From positions 1-64,000 of the forward strand of contig NAVB01000910.1 of NCBI GenBank assembly GCA_002179805.1: a stretch of DNA of 64,000 nt, in the 5' to 3' direction. The notes beneath the pieces are model-generated. The model saw nothing but the letters and a program-made list of their open reading frames with translations, did no database searches and was not told the DNA's origin. Shown one piece after another: positions 48,587 to 59,158 of this stretch. Each line of letters begins with the position of its first letter. Within the stretch, counting starts at the first letter, position 1. The position numbers were made by a program, and so were the translations under genes. Source of the DNA: Acanthamoeba lenticulata. Its lineage: Eukaryota > Discosea > Longamoebia > Acanthamoebidae.

Positions 48587-49580
48587 CTATTGGGCTCCCT
48601 CTTCCTGTTTGAGGCGAGCTTTCTCGCGTTGGCTGACCCGGATGTACTCGTCGGTGGGAATGCCGAAGTTCTCCCACCGCTTGAGGGCCGTGTCCATGAG
48701 GCAGGACTCGAGTTCGACCTCCTCGGCCAAGCACGCCTTGAGTTCGCCGTCCCTCTCGCGCTCCTTGAAGTCCTTGACCTCCCGCAGGCGTGCCAAATAC
48801 GATTCATTGTGTGGCGACTGCCCCGACTTCTTCATGCAAGTGAAAAGCTTGTCCTTGGCCTGGGCAATCAATGATGCAGCAAAACCTCGCGTGAGCACGC
48901 TTTGTGTTCATGGGTGAAGAGAAGGGATGTATTGTGGGGTACCTGAGGACAGCCGAAAGAAGCGTAGCAGAGAGCGTTCCTTCGTTGCAGGCCTACGCAC
49001 CTGCCTGATGGGTCGGTGCCACCTTCCTCCTCAAGACAGGCACTCAGCGCGCGAGTGTCCTCACGACAACTATCCTCCATCTGCTTCTCGACTGGGTCTC
49101 TATTCTGTTGTCTATAGAGGGAAACGTGGTGAGCATCGGAGCCAGAGCCGACAACATCCGAGTGCACAATAAGGCACGCACCGCCGCTGTGCTGTTGCTT
49201 GTGCCTCTTGCATGCATTCGCCCAGCGAGTGCGCTTCGTCCATGCACTCGGACAGGTTGCCCGTCCTCATGCAGCCCAAGAACTTATCCATCTTTTCCGG
49301 ACAGAGAATCTTACTGCAGAGGTGTTGGCGCGCAGGAGTGGTTCAGGCCTGTGTGTGTGTCGTGGAGGAGGGACAAGATGTACCCCCAGCATAAGTTCTC
49401 CTCTTCCATACCTCGCTGGCACTGGGGCGCGTTAGCACCGTGCTCCTGGTAGCACTCCATGCTTTGCAGCGAGAGCGCACGGCACAACATGAAGTGGTTG
49501 AACAAGTCATCATTTCCCTCTCGCTTCTTCTTTGTGTCGTCTGCCTTCTGCTCAGTCGTAGGGCCCCGTCGCCAAAACAT
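48587..49580 (-). CDS. protein with eight CX9C motifs (four CHCH-type hairpins)
   Basis: Probably a mitochondrial intermembrane-space protein imported by the Mia40 disulfide relay. Four exons (49580-49384, 49313-49182, 49111-48943, 48859-48587) total 771 nt in phase, giving 256 residues. Paired cysteines with exactly nine residues between them occur at about residues 33/43, 54/64, 70/80, 89/99, 125/135, 148/158, 164/174 and 209/219. Modules 1-4 and 5-8 share spacing and a similar LCxxxxxCPxxxDKxxxC join, as if a four-motif (NDUFA8-like) unit had been duplicated. No presequence is present, which suits IMS import. The C-terminus is a charged helix. Two of the intron-spanning pairs only appear after splicing. 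Confidence 0.82.
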
Positions 49581-49771
49581 GTTGATTGCAGGCCTGTGGA
49601 AGATCTGATTGACAGTAATTACTTTTACCAGCCATTTTTGTGTATTTATATTTTCTTGCATCTTTTCTTGTTGTCTCCTTCGTTGTGCGCCCATTCGGTG
49701 AAGGTAGGCACAGCGAAGGGCACGACGTTGAAGGCAAGAACCCAGTTTCTGAACAGACACTCGCCAACACA

Positions 49772-52015
49772 ATGGCAATGTTGCTCGGGCGTAGGAAGGA
49801 CAAGGCTGATAAGGAGAAGGAGGACGCGCCCAGTTCATCGTCAGCGCTGCTAATGGGGAAGTTGAAGCACAGGACGGCTGCCGAAAGGGAGGCGAGGAGG
49901 AAGGCCCCCTACGTCGCTGATTTCGATCGCAAGCAGAAATTCGACTTGCCAGCCTCTGATGCCAAACGGCCATTTAACTCTGGTGAGTACATCCTCTCTT
50001 TGCTCTCTGGTGCTGCTTCAGCTGACCTCAGCTTCTCTTCCCAGCACTCTTTGGCGTAATTGTAAAGAAAGGGTTCTCGCAATTGTACAATAATCGTGAA
50101 CTGAGCGACGTGATGATTGTTCTGGGCGAGGAAAAGGTGCCCGCGCACAAGACCGTGCTCTGCGTTTGGTCAGACACCTTCAGGTTGGTTGCTGTTTATT
50201 TTATTTTATTTTATTTTCTTATCAGTGTTACTCTATTCTCATTGTTATTCTCCAGGGCAATGCTCGACACCACGTCAGCGTGGAAAGAGAGCACGCTCAA
50301 CGAGTTGGTGGTGGATGTTGATCCCGATGGATACGAGTTCTTCAAGCACATGTTGCGCTACATGTACACAGGTAAAGTGGGTTTTGATTTCCAAAGAAGG
50401 TAGAGTGTGACTTACATACATCGCTCCTCCGCTTGGCACAGGCGACAGCAGCTTCATCAACGATCAAAACGTATTTCCTCTGATCACTCTCACCAATTAC
50501 TACGGCATTCACTCGCTCAAGGAGCTCTGCGGTGAGCTGCTGGGTGCCGTCGTGGATGGCGACAATTTGTTCCACCTGCTTGACCTCAGGTACCCCGATC
50601 ACTAGCGCGCAGACACACATGGTGCGCCTCTCTTTTCTCATCGCTTCATCCGAACCCAACAGCGAAAACTACGATGTCAAATCACTTAGGACGGCCTGCT
50701 GTGAGCACCTGGCGCAAAACTTTGGTGATTTGCTCGATGGAGACAAGCTGTCCGACTTGAAACCCGCCGCCTGGGTCGAAATGCTCCAGGCCGATGATCT
50801 TCAGATCAAGTGCGTCTCCCTTTTCCGGTCCTTATCGTCTCCGCGCTGACACACCTCTTTTTGTGCTCCCAACTTCGCCCTCGACAGGTCGGAACAACAG
50901 GTTTTCGAGGCGGTGGTTCGATACGCTGATCAGCACAAGGACGACCCGGCGACGAGGGATCACATCTTGGTCACCATCCTCCCCTGCGTCCGCTTCCCCT
51001 TCCTCCCGCCGTCGTACCTCATCGACGTGGTACGTTGCGGTTCAACCGACGACCTCTTCGCCTTCATCACCCAAGCAACCGGGCCGTCAATTAATTGACT
51101 GGCGTTTCGGGAGGGCAGATCGAAGCAGATGAGTCCTTGAAGCATCTGCCCATCGTCCGTGATCTGCTTTACGAGGCCTTGAAATTCAAGGTCTACCCCA
51201 AGTCGCTGTCAGCTGATTGCCCGCGACTCAAGCCGCGCTGTGGTACGTCAGTGAATGGCCATGTCTCGGGGCCAGGTATCTCACTGGTTATCGCTTGGCT
51301 CGGCAGGTTTCCGCTTCGATGCGGACAACTGTGCCACCGGCCTGCGACTCGACGATGAGGGAACAAAGGTGACCGTAACGACCTCTGCTGGATGGATGAA
51401 CGTCCGCACGCGAGAGCCGTTCACGCCCAAATCCGTACCCGATCCCCTTTTTGCCTGTTCGACCCCTTGAGTCGTCTGCGCTAACCAGCCTGGCGTACAG
51501 AACTACATTGAATTTAAGGTTACTGGCACGGGCAACTACATGATTGGTCTCGTATCCGGCGATGTCTCCCGTAACTCGTATGCCGGCCAGTACAGCAACG
51601 GGTACTCGATCTACTTCTTCCATGGGGCATACAGGGGTTATTATTAACGACGGGCGGCAACCCCTTGCAATTTGCAGGTGGACGTACTATTCACCGGGAC
51701 AGCTGTACCACAGCGGCACCACGCCACAAACCGGCCAGACCTACACCTTGGGTGATAGGATTGGCGTTGCGGTCGACTACGATGCAAGCCGTTTCTTGTT
51801 CTATAGGAACGGTACAAGCTGTCCCTTTTTCTTTCTTTTCCTCCTTTCTCGGCTCTGATGCAGGCCTTTTTACAGACCAATTGACCATCACGATGCCCAA
51901 CGTACCGCTGGACGACCTCTACCCAATCGTCTGCATGAGCTCGATGGGCGAAAGCGTGGAGATACTCCCGGGCACCGCCCAGCCCGGCACGGAGAAGAAG
52001 AAGAAGAAGAGCTGA
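49772..52015 (+). CDS. BTB-BACK-SPRY protein
   Basis: Likely cullin-3 ubiquitin-ligase adaptor. From ATG 49772 a Lys/Ala/Arg-rich N-terminus (LMGKLKHRTAAEREARRKAP) precedes a BTB/POZ domain (NNRELSDVMIVLGEEKVPAH, then KTVLCVWSDTFRAML; later LNELVVDVDPDGYEFFKHML, then RYMYTG). The BACK domain follows (SEQQVFEAVVRYADQHKDDP, then VRFPFLPPSYLIDV), and then a SPRY/B30.2-like domain (GWMNVRTREPFTPKS, NYIEFKVTGTGNYMIGLVSG, then DRIGVAVDYDASRFLFYRNG). It ends in a Lys run. About twelve short introns. The gene continues straight into the cupin gene, 95 bp downstream on the same strand. Confidence 0.87.
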
Positions 52016-52110
52016 TGGGTGGGTTCGGCCGGAGCCGGAGCCCTTTTTCTGTCTTATTTTCTTGCACAAGCGTAAACTGCGCCCCCTCGACCTTCATTCT
52101 TCCTTTTGTC

Positions 52111-52530
52111 ATGGCCTCGGTTCGAAGAGCGGCGGACGCCAAGACCTTTAGCACCCCCACGGGCGAAGTAATTGATGAAATCTTTGGAGCGGCAGCTGGA
52201 GGCGCCGACCAGCACAGCCTGGCCCACATCACGCTGCCTCCTGGTGGCTCATCGGCCGACCATTACCATCCGGTCGCAGAGGAGTCCTACTACATCCTCA
52301 AGGGCCAAGGCAAGATGAGCGTTCGCAATTTCATAAAGGAGGGCGAGGCCGGCGAGACGCGAGAGTTCGAGGTGGGTCCGGGTGACGCAGTGGCAATCAA
52401 GATTAACACTTGGCACCGCATCTGGAACCATACCGACTCGGACCTCGCCTTCCTTGCCGTGTGTGTTCCCGCCTGGACGCCCCAGTGCAGCGTCTTTGCG
52501 CCCAGCTCCGCCGCCAAGAGCGAGCAGTGA
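52111..52530 (+). CDS. single-domain cupin
   Basis: Intronless 139-residue cupin barrel. Motif 1 reads GGSSADHYHPVAEESYYILK with the HxH...E metal ligands; motif 2 reads PGDAVAIKINTWHRIWNHTD with the distal His. The N-terminus lacks a signal peptide. The substrate is unknown; such small cupins include sugar isomerases, dioxygenases and signalling proteins. Same strand as the BTB gene and only 95 bp from it. Confidence 0.9.
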   Translation: MASVRRAADAKTFSTPTGEVIDEIFGAAAGGADQHSLAHITLPPGGSSADHYHPVAEESYYILKGQGKMSVRNFIKEGEAGETREFEVGPGDAVAIKINTWHRIWNHTDSDLAFLAVCVPAWTPQCSVFAPSSAAKSEQ

Positions 52531-53039
52531 AGAAGAACAACGCTTTGGGCAAGGCAAACTCACGGCGTCAATGACTTGTGTTTTCATACGTCTTGGGTGG
52601 TTTCGTGCCGCGTGCCTCTCGCGGCATCTGTCCATGGACGCTCCTGCACGTTTGCGTTGCTCTTCAGTTCGTCAAAAAGGGCTTGTCTACAGGCACGAGT
52701 CTGTAGTAGTCTGCAGCGGGCGGCCCTTATCAGGGTCATAGGAATAAGGCCGGCCCGAGGAAAAGGAGGGAAACGACCGTGGTGTTGGAAGAGTTGCGAC
52801 GTGCCATGGCTGCTTGGTCGCTGGTGGGCAACGAAAGGGATTCAACAAGCCCACGAACGCTTCTGCTGGCGTAACACGCTAGTGATGAATACCAAAGAGA
52901 GAGACTAGGCTTGTTGGGCCTCAGAGTTAGCCAAAGATGGACAACAACGCCCTCCCAACAGAACACATTGAAGAAGAAAGTCTAGGGGGCGCCAACAAAA
53001 CACAAACTCGGTTGGCCACAGCAGACAACGCAGTCAGTG
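52531..53039. other. gap between cupin gene and decayed element
   Basis: About 500 bp in which no family motif, RNA gene or convincing exon could be found. Base composition stays host-like. Open frames here are antisense to the cupin or lack features. Confidence 0.5.
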
Positions 53040-54775
53040 GACTCAGAAGCTGAACCCCATCGTGAGGCTCTCCTCCTTCTCTCAGTTCATCCCCTTCATC
53101 TCGAGGTGCTTCCCCTCAGGGCTCCCTGTCCACATCTCCCTACTTGGCATCTGCCTTCAAATCTGTCCTTTCCAGCGATTCACCCCCAAACCACACATCC
53201 AAGAAGGGAAAGAACAAGGAGAAGGAGCATGAGGACACACAGGGTGCAACGGGCGCCTCACGGACTTCACCTACCAAGGATAAGGACAAGGACAAAGAGA
53301 AGCAGTCAACTCCACGGTCCAAGGACAAGCGAGGCGGGGACGAAGACAACGCGGCGAAGAAGCACGATGGTGCGCGTGAGGAACAACAGACCCGATTGAA
53401 TGGGCAAAGGCGAGGAACACAACATGACGTGGTGTCACACGTGAGTCCGCGTACCTTCAGCGTCCTGCAGAGATCTGATGACATGGTCGCTGTGCGCCTG
53501 CCCGGCTCGCCCACGCGCTCACTTTCCACTCTCCTGGAGCATCAACGTGAATGCAAATCAGCGCGAGACCAAGAGGATGCGGGTGGCGACATCTGAGCCA
53601 CTGAGAGGGACGTTGAAAGGGAGCACCCTTCATGGACTCCTTCCAGCTGGGCCGCGCGGGACCAGAGCTTTGAAGTTGAACACAAGACAAGGGACAAGAT
53701 GCGTGATGGCAACAAGGACTGAGGGGAGCGCGATAGCAAGAAGCTGAGCACTCTCAGGAACAGTGATGAGGCTAGCAGCTTGCCTTGCAAACACCACAAG
53801 ATCAAGCCTCCTTCCCAGCGCAAGGAGATGTTGGTGGATCACACAGTCGTGAACGAGGCCAAGAGCCCACGCTCGCCCCACTCTGCTCACCATCACCACA
53901 CTTTTACCATGGTCCTGCACACACCGACTGCACAATCATCACTGGACTTGTCTGTGCATTTGCGCTCATCGCCTATGGCCTTTTCCCTGCACTTCTCGCC
54001 ACGAGACAAGAAGCACATGTGCCACAACTCATAGGGACTATTTGATGCAATGATGCTAGACTTGACCCAGTTTGGTAATAGTGCCAGTAACAACAGCAAC
54101 GCGGGAGGTGATGAAGATGAACGCTCTGCGTTGTGAGTGTCCAACGCCCAGCTGCGCCACAGCCGGTGGGTGAGCAGTAGCTGGGTTAAGTCACCCTCCA
54201 AGCCTTGGGCCATTCCCTCTGTGGTGGATGAGTGGCCTGAGGCTGACAGTGAATGGCTTGAAGAGGACAACAGTGAGCGCGAGGAGTGGGAGTGCACAGC
54301 CTCGCCCTCAATGGTTCCCAAGGAGGTGCCCAGCTTGATGTCAGACTGCAAGTGCTGACAAAAGGTCGATCTGCTGTTGGCCTTCACGCCACCATCATTG
54401 TCCTCAATCAACAGCAATGGTACTCCACAAAGAGGCTCAAGGGAGGGTGTGAGTGATGGTGAGAGCTCGAGCAGCAAAAGTGATGGCGCTGGGTCAGGTA
54501 GTGCTTGCGACAGAGATCGGTGGAGCCAGCATGGACAACATGATGACCACTTCACCTCCTCAATCCCAAGTGCCAAGGACAAAGACAAGGGTGGTGGCAA
54601 TAGTGGCGGAAAGAAGGACCAGTCGCCTATTAAGGCACCCACCCACCAAACTGAAGCGTGGCCACACAAGCCCACTGTCATCAAGCAGTGACGCAGGTCT
54701 GTGGGAAACCTATTGCCAGCTGCTGTGGCACAGGGGAGTGAAGCGGGCAGCCTGGGATGTGGGTTGCTCACCAAG
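53040..54775 (+). pseudogene. decayed Ser/Lys/Asp-rich reading frame, probable retroelement remnant
   Basis: One plus-strand frame runs from about 53,040 to the edge of the inverted-repeat element. It is interrupted by stops at 53,594 (TGA), 53,720 (TGA), 54,032 (TAG), 54,134 (TGA), 54,356 (TGA) and 54,689 (TGA), plus two TGA codons near 53,051-53,065. The text between is coherent and disordered (KDKDKDKEKQSTPRSKDKRG; REEWECTASPSMVPKEVPSL; DGESSSSKSDGAGSGS), so the frame was once a gene. Placement beside reverse-transcriptase sequence across the inserted element suggests it is the upstream open frame of the same retroelement. That link is inference, and no zinc knuckle was seen. Confidence 0.5.
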
Positions 54776-54803
54776 AACATGGGCTCATTTGAAATGAGAG
54801 GTC
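54776..54803. repeat. left terminal inverted repeat
   Basis: 28-bp repeat starting AACATGGGCTCATTTGAAAT; its exact reverse complement is at 62387-62414. It contains an internal odd-length palindrome (CTCATTTGAAATGAG). Just inside, GTGAAATAA is shared by both ends, with CCAGTCATT between, in direct rather than inverted orientation. Confidence 0.9.
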
Positions 54804-55277
54804 CAGTCATTGTGTGAAATAAATTTTATTTTAACAAAGTCGTTTTTAGCACATCAAAATCAATTTTATTTGAAAAAATCAATCCTCATTTTTGACTTTA
54901 TTAAATAAAAAAAATCGTAAGAAAATTTACAAAAAACATAATTTACAGCAAGAATGCTTTTGACCTTTCATTTTATACAACAAAAAACTGTTTGCAAGTT
55001 TAAAAATGGGCGATTAGAATAATGAAAAAAGAAAAATCAAGGAAATCTTTTTTTTATTTTTTATGCACTTGTTCAGGTGATACAAATGCTGCTAAACAAG
55101 CAAATTCTCAAAGGAACTATCTGCAGTGATTTTTCCTCACTTCTGCACATGTGAGCTGGATGTGCTGGATGTGGAAGATGAATACGGAGTGCTCGCCGCA
55201 GACCGTGACCGGTGCGATGAGCTTGGGTTCCTACTATGGGAATGGCGACTCTTCAATCGTTGATGATGCTTCTTAGC
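54804..55277. other. left subterminal AT-rich non-coding region
   Basis: Very AT-rich, with homopolymer runs and no coding-like frame, between the left terminal repeat and the minus-strand gene. It probably contains that gene's 3' UTR and transposition sites. Confidence 0.5.
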
Positions 55278-58200
55278 TCAAGGTGATCTTTCCGGAGATG
55301 GGGACCGGCGACGTTTTTTTTCATGGTTGGAGATGTCGGAAAACTCGTTGAGCGAAGGAGAAAGCGAAGGCGAAGGAGAACGGGATGGTGATCGACTGCG
55401 CTTGTGGGAGGCAGGACCAGGCGCTGAGTGAGGCAATTTTTTGAAGCTGGGCTGTAAAAATGACATGAATGAAAAAGTATGAGACTGCGTACATGTACGC
55501 GATACATGAGTAACTCTGAACGACCATGTATGTAAGAAAAAATGAAATTCAATAGAAGATGTGTACCAGTGGAGGAGTTTCCGTGACTTCTGGACGCCTG
55601 AGAGAGGTCCTCATTGGAGCTCGTTGCTTCTGCTGATTGTTACGTATGGCTTTGTGCTTGTGAATCCATGACTGGACGTCATCAGGAATCGCGTGGAAGA
55701 AAAGACAGTCAATCGCGCTGGACAAGATCCTCGCCTCAGCATCACTGGCCCTGGATGAAGATATCAGCATTGAATAGCTGAACCTGATTCTTTCCGCTGC
55801 CAGGAACGGTGCAGCTCAAAGAGGTGACCAATCCAAAACCGTCCGTGAAGACTTGCCTTGTGAGTAGGTGAGAAGAAGTGACTGGTAGAACAGGGATGCT
55901 TAAAAAGAAAAAGTTAATAAGACAATATTACATGATTGATTGGGTAAAGAATTGTACAGATCTGGTTGACATGCGGATGATGATAAATGAAGTGTGGATT
56001 CCACTTTTTAATCGCTCCAATCTTTTCGTGAGCAGAAAGCTTGGGAATCTTGATGGAGTCTTGCGTAAGTCGGGACTCTGGATTGAAAACATAACTGCAA
56101 TCCGATCGTCCAATGAAGATTGTGTATAAAGCTGCACAAGAAAGACATTGCATTTAAAAAAAATGGAAACAAAGACTGTGTATGCATATGTGGTCATATA
56201 ACGACACAGCCAATTGCTGCGTAACGACCGTGTATGCATATGTGGCCGGAAAAGTAGTCCGTATAGGTATTAGTAACGTACTGTTGTGTTGCATACCGCC
56301 TTCGCTTTTCATGCGCACGTTGGGGAGTGACCTTGTCACCAGCCTCAGAAGTGTCCACCTGCTGTTTTCCTGATTCAGGAGACTGACAAGTCCGCCCATC
56401 TCAATAACATTCATCATCAGCACAATGGCATAGGGTCCTACATATAAATATGAGAACTATAAATGGATACTATTGGACAGCATGTATGTACTTGAAGTCG
56501 CTTGACTGCAAAAACTCATCATTTTGTCCAGCCCTTCAGCATCCCATATCCTGACTCGGTAGTCAGGCCACAGATCACACACAATAATGTTGAACTATAA
56601 GCCAGCAATGTTCTTGCTGGGCACGCATGCATCAAGCAACATGTTTTGGAGCTGCTCATGTTCGGTTTCCACTTCCTCATAAAGATGAACTGCCTTGTAG
56701 GTGGATGTGCTGTCATCCAGGCTCTTCAATTGTAGGTTTCCATGATCTCATCAACATGATAGATAAACAGATTAGCTTCCTCCATAAAGTCTTGACCAAT
56801 TGCCAGAAGCTTTCATCATCTGTTTTCAACACCATTAAGCACCTTGTGGCCAATGGATCATGGGTAATTATGACTGTATTTTGTTTATAGATATCTTTTC
56901 TCATCACATACACGTACACGATCATTTTCACAGGACCATTGGCTGTTGGAGACTGCTACCATCATCAAACTTCTCAACAATCCCGAGTTCAATGTGGAGA
57001 CGGTCAATGAGGTGATGGAGCAGCAGAAGGCGGAGAGAGAGCGACAAAAAAATAGTTCCAGGCAGAAGCAGTCAACGACGACGGCAGCTAATCCGTTTAT
57101 CCATCACGTTGATGAGATCATGGAAACCTACAATTAAACAAAAAGTTAGCAAATAGATGTTTGAGCACCTGAGCAATGTACAGGCTTTGGTGATTTTGGG
57201 CTTGTCTTGTTGATAGAGGTATTTCAGGGCTGCAAGGACGATGTTGTCTTCACTTTTTACTCTGTGAAGAAAAAGAGGGTTGATCGGCATTGGTTTGAGA
57301 CTCTCAAGATACTTGCTTTTGAGCAACTGGCCTGTGCCTTCCCATTCTGATTTGAACTTGTTGAGAACGCCCGTGTAGTTATGTAAACGGTTATATACGT
57401 GATCACGCTCCGCCTTGTTGTAGCGATTGACGCTGGGCTATAATATACCGTGTACATGTACGTGGACATAAATGTATGTCAATGTCATTGTGTACACGTA
57501 TGCGCTCCTTGATAAAGACAAAGCGTAAGAATACGTATGATTTTTGACAGCAAGGTTGGCCAGTCAATCTTTTTGCCCTTTTCAATGGTTGTCCAATTCA
57601 AGGGGTCCTTCAGATCATCCCTGAGATTCCAGAAGTCTTCCCACTCGTCGTGATGAACAGCGCCCTCATCATACATGTAGTTCCTAGCCCAAGCAATCAA
57701 CTTGACCTCCTTGGGAGTCACCTTGTCCTGCATAAAGTATGGAGCAAAATCAGCAAAAAACAGCAAATAAAAATAATTAAAGAGCCATACATCTAAAAGA
57801 TCACATAGCCACAGAAAATGCTTCTCTGGAAAAAGCAAGTGCGCAGTGGCGACGCAGTGATTTCCATCGATGACAACATATTCGGGCTTGCTGTTGTTCA
57901 GAACGCATTCTGAAGGAGGTAACTCTTGAACAAGCAAACACTCCATGACGATGACTCCTAATTCTTTCATTGCGGCGCTAAGAGTTTGTTTACCACGAGC
58001 TGTGACAGGATGAAGATTGCTGGCTTTCGTCAACCAGTGGATGTCCACAGCAAAAGCATTCGCTTTAATGTGCTCTCTCATCAACTTCTCGTAATACGCA
58101 ATACGGTTCTTCTTCATGATTTCTTCCAGCTCCACTGACGTCTGATTAACTGCAAATGATCAGAATACTGGACCGTGTACATGTATGCGGTACAAGTTTT

Positions 58201-58886
58201 AACTGCAGGGACTGGAATATCTTGTTCACTACATACCAATGGATTCTCCTCAACTGGTTCTTCTCATTTGTCCTCACTCAGTGAAAGTGACTTGTCTTGT
58301 AGATAAGTCAGCAGGTACTCATATGAAAAATTGACTAATACTATACCTTGGCTTCTTGGGTCGCAGATTCTCCACCAGTTAGGTCAGGCTGAGAATTTTG
58401 CGCCAAAATGGCTGTCCCTTCTTTCTGTTATAAAGTCACATTATCATAAGTAATGGATCACATATGCGTACACAGCCAAATTAATTATCAAAATCATTTT
58501 AAAATACTCATTTATGATTTTAATGATATAAACATAAATATGGACAATTCAATAAAGTTATCAAAACATCGGTATATGCAAATCATACTGACCGCGTACA
58601 CATATGTGGTATAATAAAGGTTCTAAAACTAAAGCGCATACGCGTACACGGTGGAGATAAACATACCTCTTGAGTGTGCTTGTGGTAGTGCTCCTGTAAA
58701 ATTCATATTTTATTATTAGATTAAAATTATTAAAATGCAAGATAGGGGTAGATTCCATACTATGCAAATTTCCTGCAGCTCTCCCAACTTCTTTTTCCAC
58801 AGGTCGCTGACTTTCACGTTTTTCCACACTGGTTGTTTGACCATCCACCCCATCAACATCTTGACGTTCCGGGATTCAGTCACCAT
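55278..58886 (-). CDS. ParB-like-fold protein with Arg/Ser-rich tail, element-encoded
   Basis: About a dozen exons are recognisable, though not all joins are proven. The probable start is ATG 58886 (MVTESRNVKMLMGWMVKQPV). A helical N-terminus is followed by a ParB/sulfiredoxin-type fold: WLTKASNLHPVTARGKQTLS, ELGVIVMECLLVQELPP, and the signature EYVVIDGNHCVATAHLLFPE (57,8xx), where ParB has DGxHR. Later exons encode VKSEDNIVLAALKYLYQQDK, LWPDYRVRIWDAEGLDKMMS, VIEMGGLVSLLNQENSRWTL and RIPKLSAHEKIGAIKKW-like text. The last ones carry DAEARILSSAIDCLFFHAIP and an Arg/Ser tail (KRSRSPSRSPSPSLSPSLNE). A TAG at 56,595-56,597 could be a real stop or part of a TTATAG acceptor. It may bind the element's palindromes; this is inference. 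Confidence 0.6.
55487..55500. repeat. element palindrome, single copy
   Basis: GCGTACATGTACGC, a core of the 20-bp palindrome family (consensus ACCRYGTAYRYRTAYRYGGT) found across this element; within an intron of the minus-strand gene. Confidence 0.7.
56174..56247. repeat. element palindrome, pair
   Basis: Two copies at 56174-56195 and 56226-56247, both with the inner sequence GTGTATGCATATGTGG, 52 bp apart, in an intron of the minus-strand gene. Confidence 0.8.
56728..57135. repeat. internal inverted repeat bracketing a reversed exon-like segment
   Basis: Arms 56728-56779 and 57084-57135 (reverse complement) match at ~48 of 52 positions; the core reads TAGGTTTCCATGATCTCATC. Between them lie ~300 bp with a plus-strand coding-like stretch (LLETATIIKLLNNPEFNVET), opposite to the surrounding minus-strand gene. 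Both arms encode nearly the same peptide (HVDEIMETYN) in opposite directions. Confidence 0.8.
56946..57137 (+). other. exon-like open frame in opposite orientation inside the ParB-like gene
   Basis: After a TTTTCACAG-type acceptor, a plus-strand frame reads TIIKLLNNPEFNVETVNEVM, then EQQKAERERQKNSSRQKQST and ends IHHVDEIMETYN before TAA. It is coiled-coil-like and clearly coding in character. It could be a flipped exon of the minus gene, a separate small gene or a relic. No upstream exon on the plus strand was identified. Confidence 0.5.
57446..57506. repeat. element palindrome, pair
   Basis: Copies at 57446-57466 (ACCGTGTACATGTACGTGG core) and 57488-57506 (GTGTACACGTATGCGC). The second overlaps a predicted splice donor of the ParB-like gene. 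Confidence 0.75.
58170..58193. repeat. element palindrome, single copy
   Basis: GACCGTGTACATGTATGCGG core in the intron preceding the ParB-like domain exon. Confidence 0.8.
58458..58477. repeat. element palindrome, degenerate copy
   Basis: TCACATATGCGTACACAGCC; matches the family pattern with mismatches at both ends; intron position. Confidence 0.6.
58590..58652. repeat. element palindrome, pair
   Basis: Copies at 58590-58611 (ACCGCGTACACATATGTGGT) and 58634-58652 (GCGCATACGCGTACACGGT), about 43 bp apart. Confidence 0.8.
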
Positions 58887-59158
58887 TGACGGAATTCCAC
58901 TGGGTGACTGTGTCGCGTCTGGCTCTGGCTCTATGGGTGAAGGTGAGGTGTGTGTGGTTCAGCGTGGATAAGAAAAATGAGCAAAGGCCCTAGTTTTTTC
59001 AAATACTTCTGAGGCATCCAATCACAAATTTTTGTACATGTGGTATTTGTAGATGCATTTTTGTGTAGAGTTTGTTAAAATCTCAGTGGTTGATTGGTTG
59101 ACTTTTCATTGACACTTTCAGAACCATAAGCTGCTGTCATTGTCGTTTAACCCTTGCA
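58887..59158. promoter_or_regulatory. divergent promoter region of the element's two genes
   Basis: 272 bp between the two predicted starts, AT-rich, with no palindrome copies. Promoter role is inferred only from the divergent gene layout. Confidence 0.45.

Noticed and set aside
53144..54691. Plus-strand ORFs as separate intact genes
   Set aside because: They are one frame broken by stops, with low-complexity content; a decayed element fits better.
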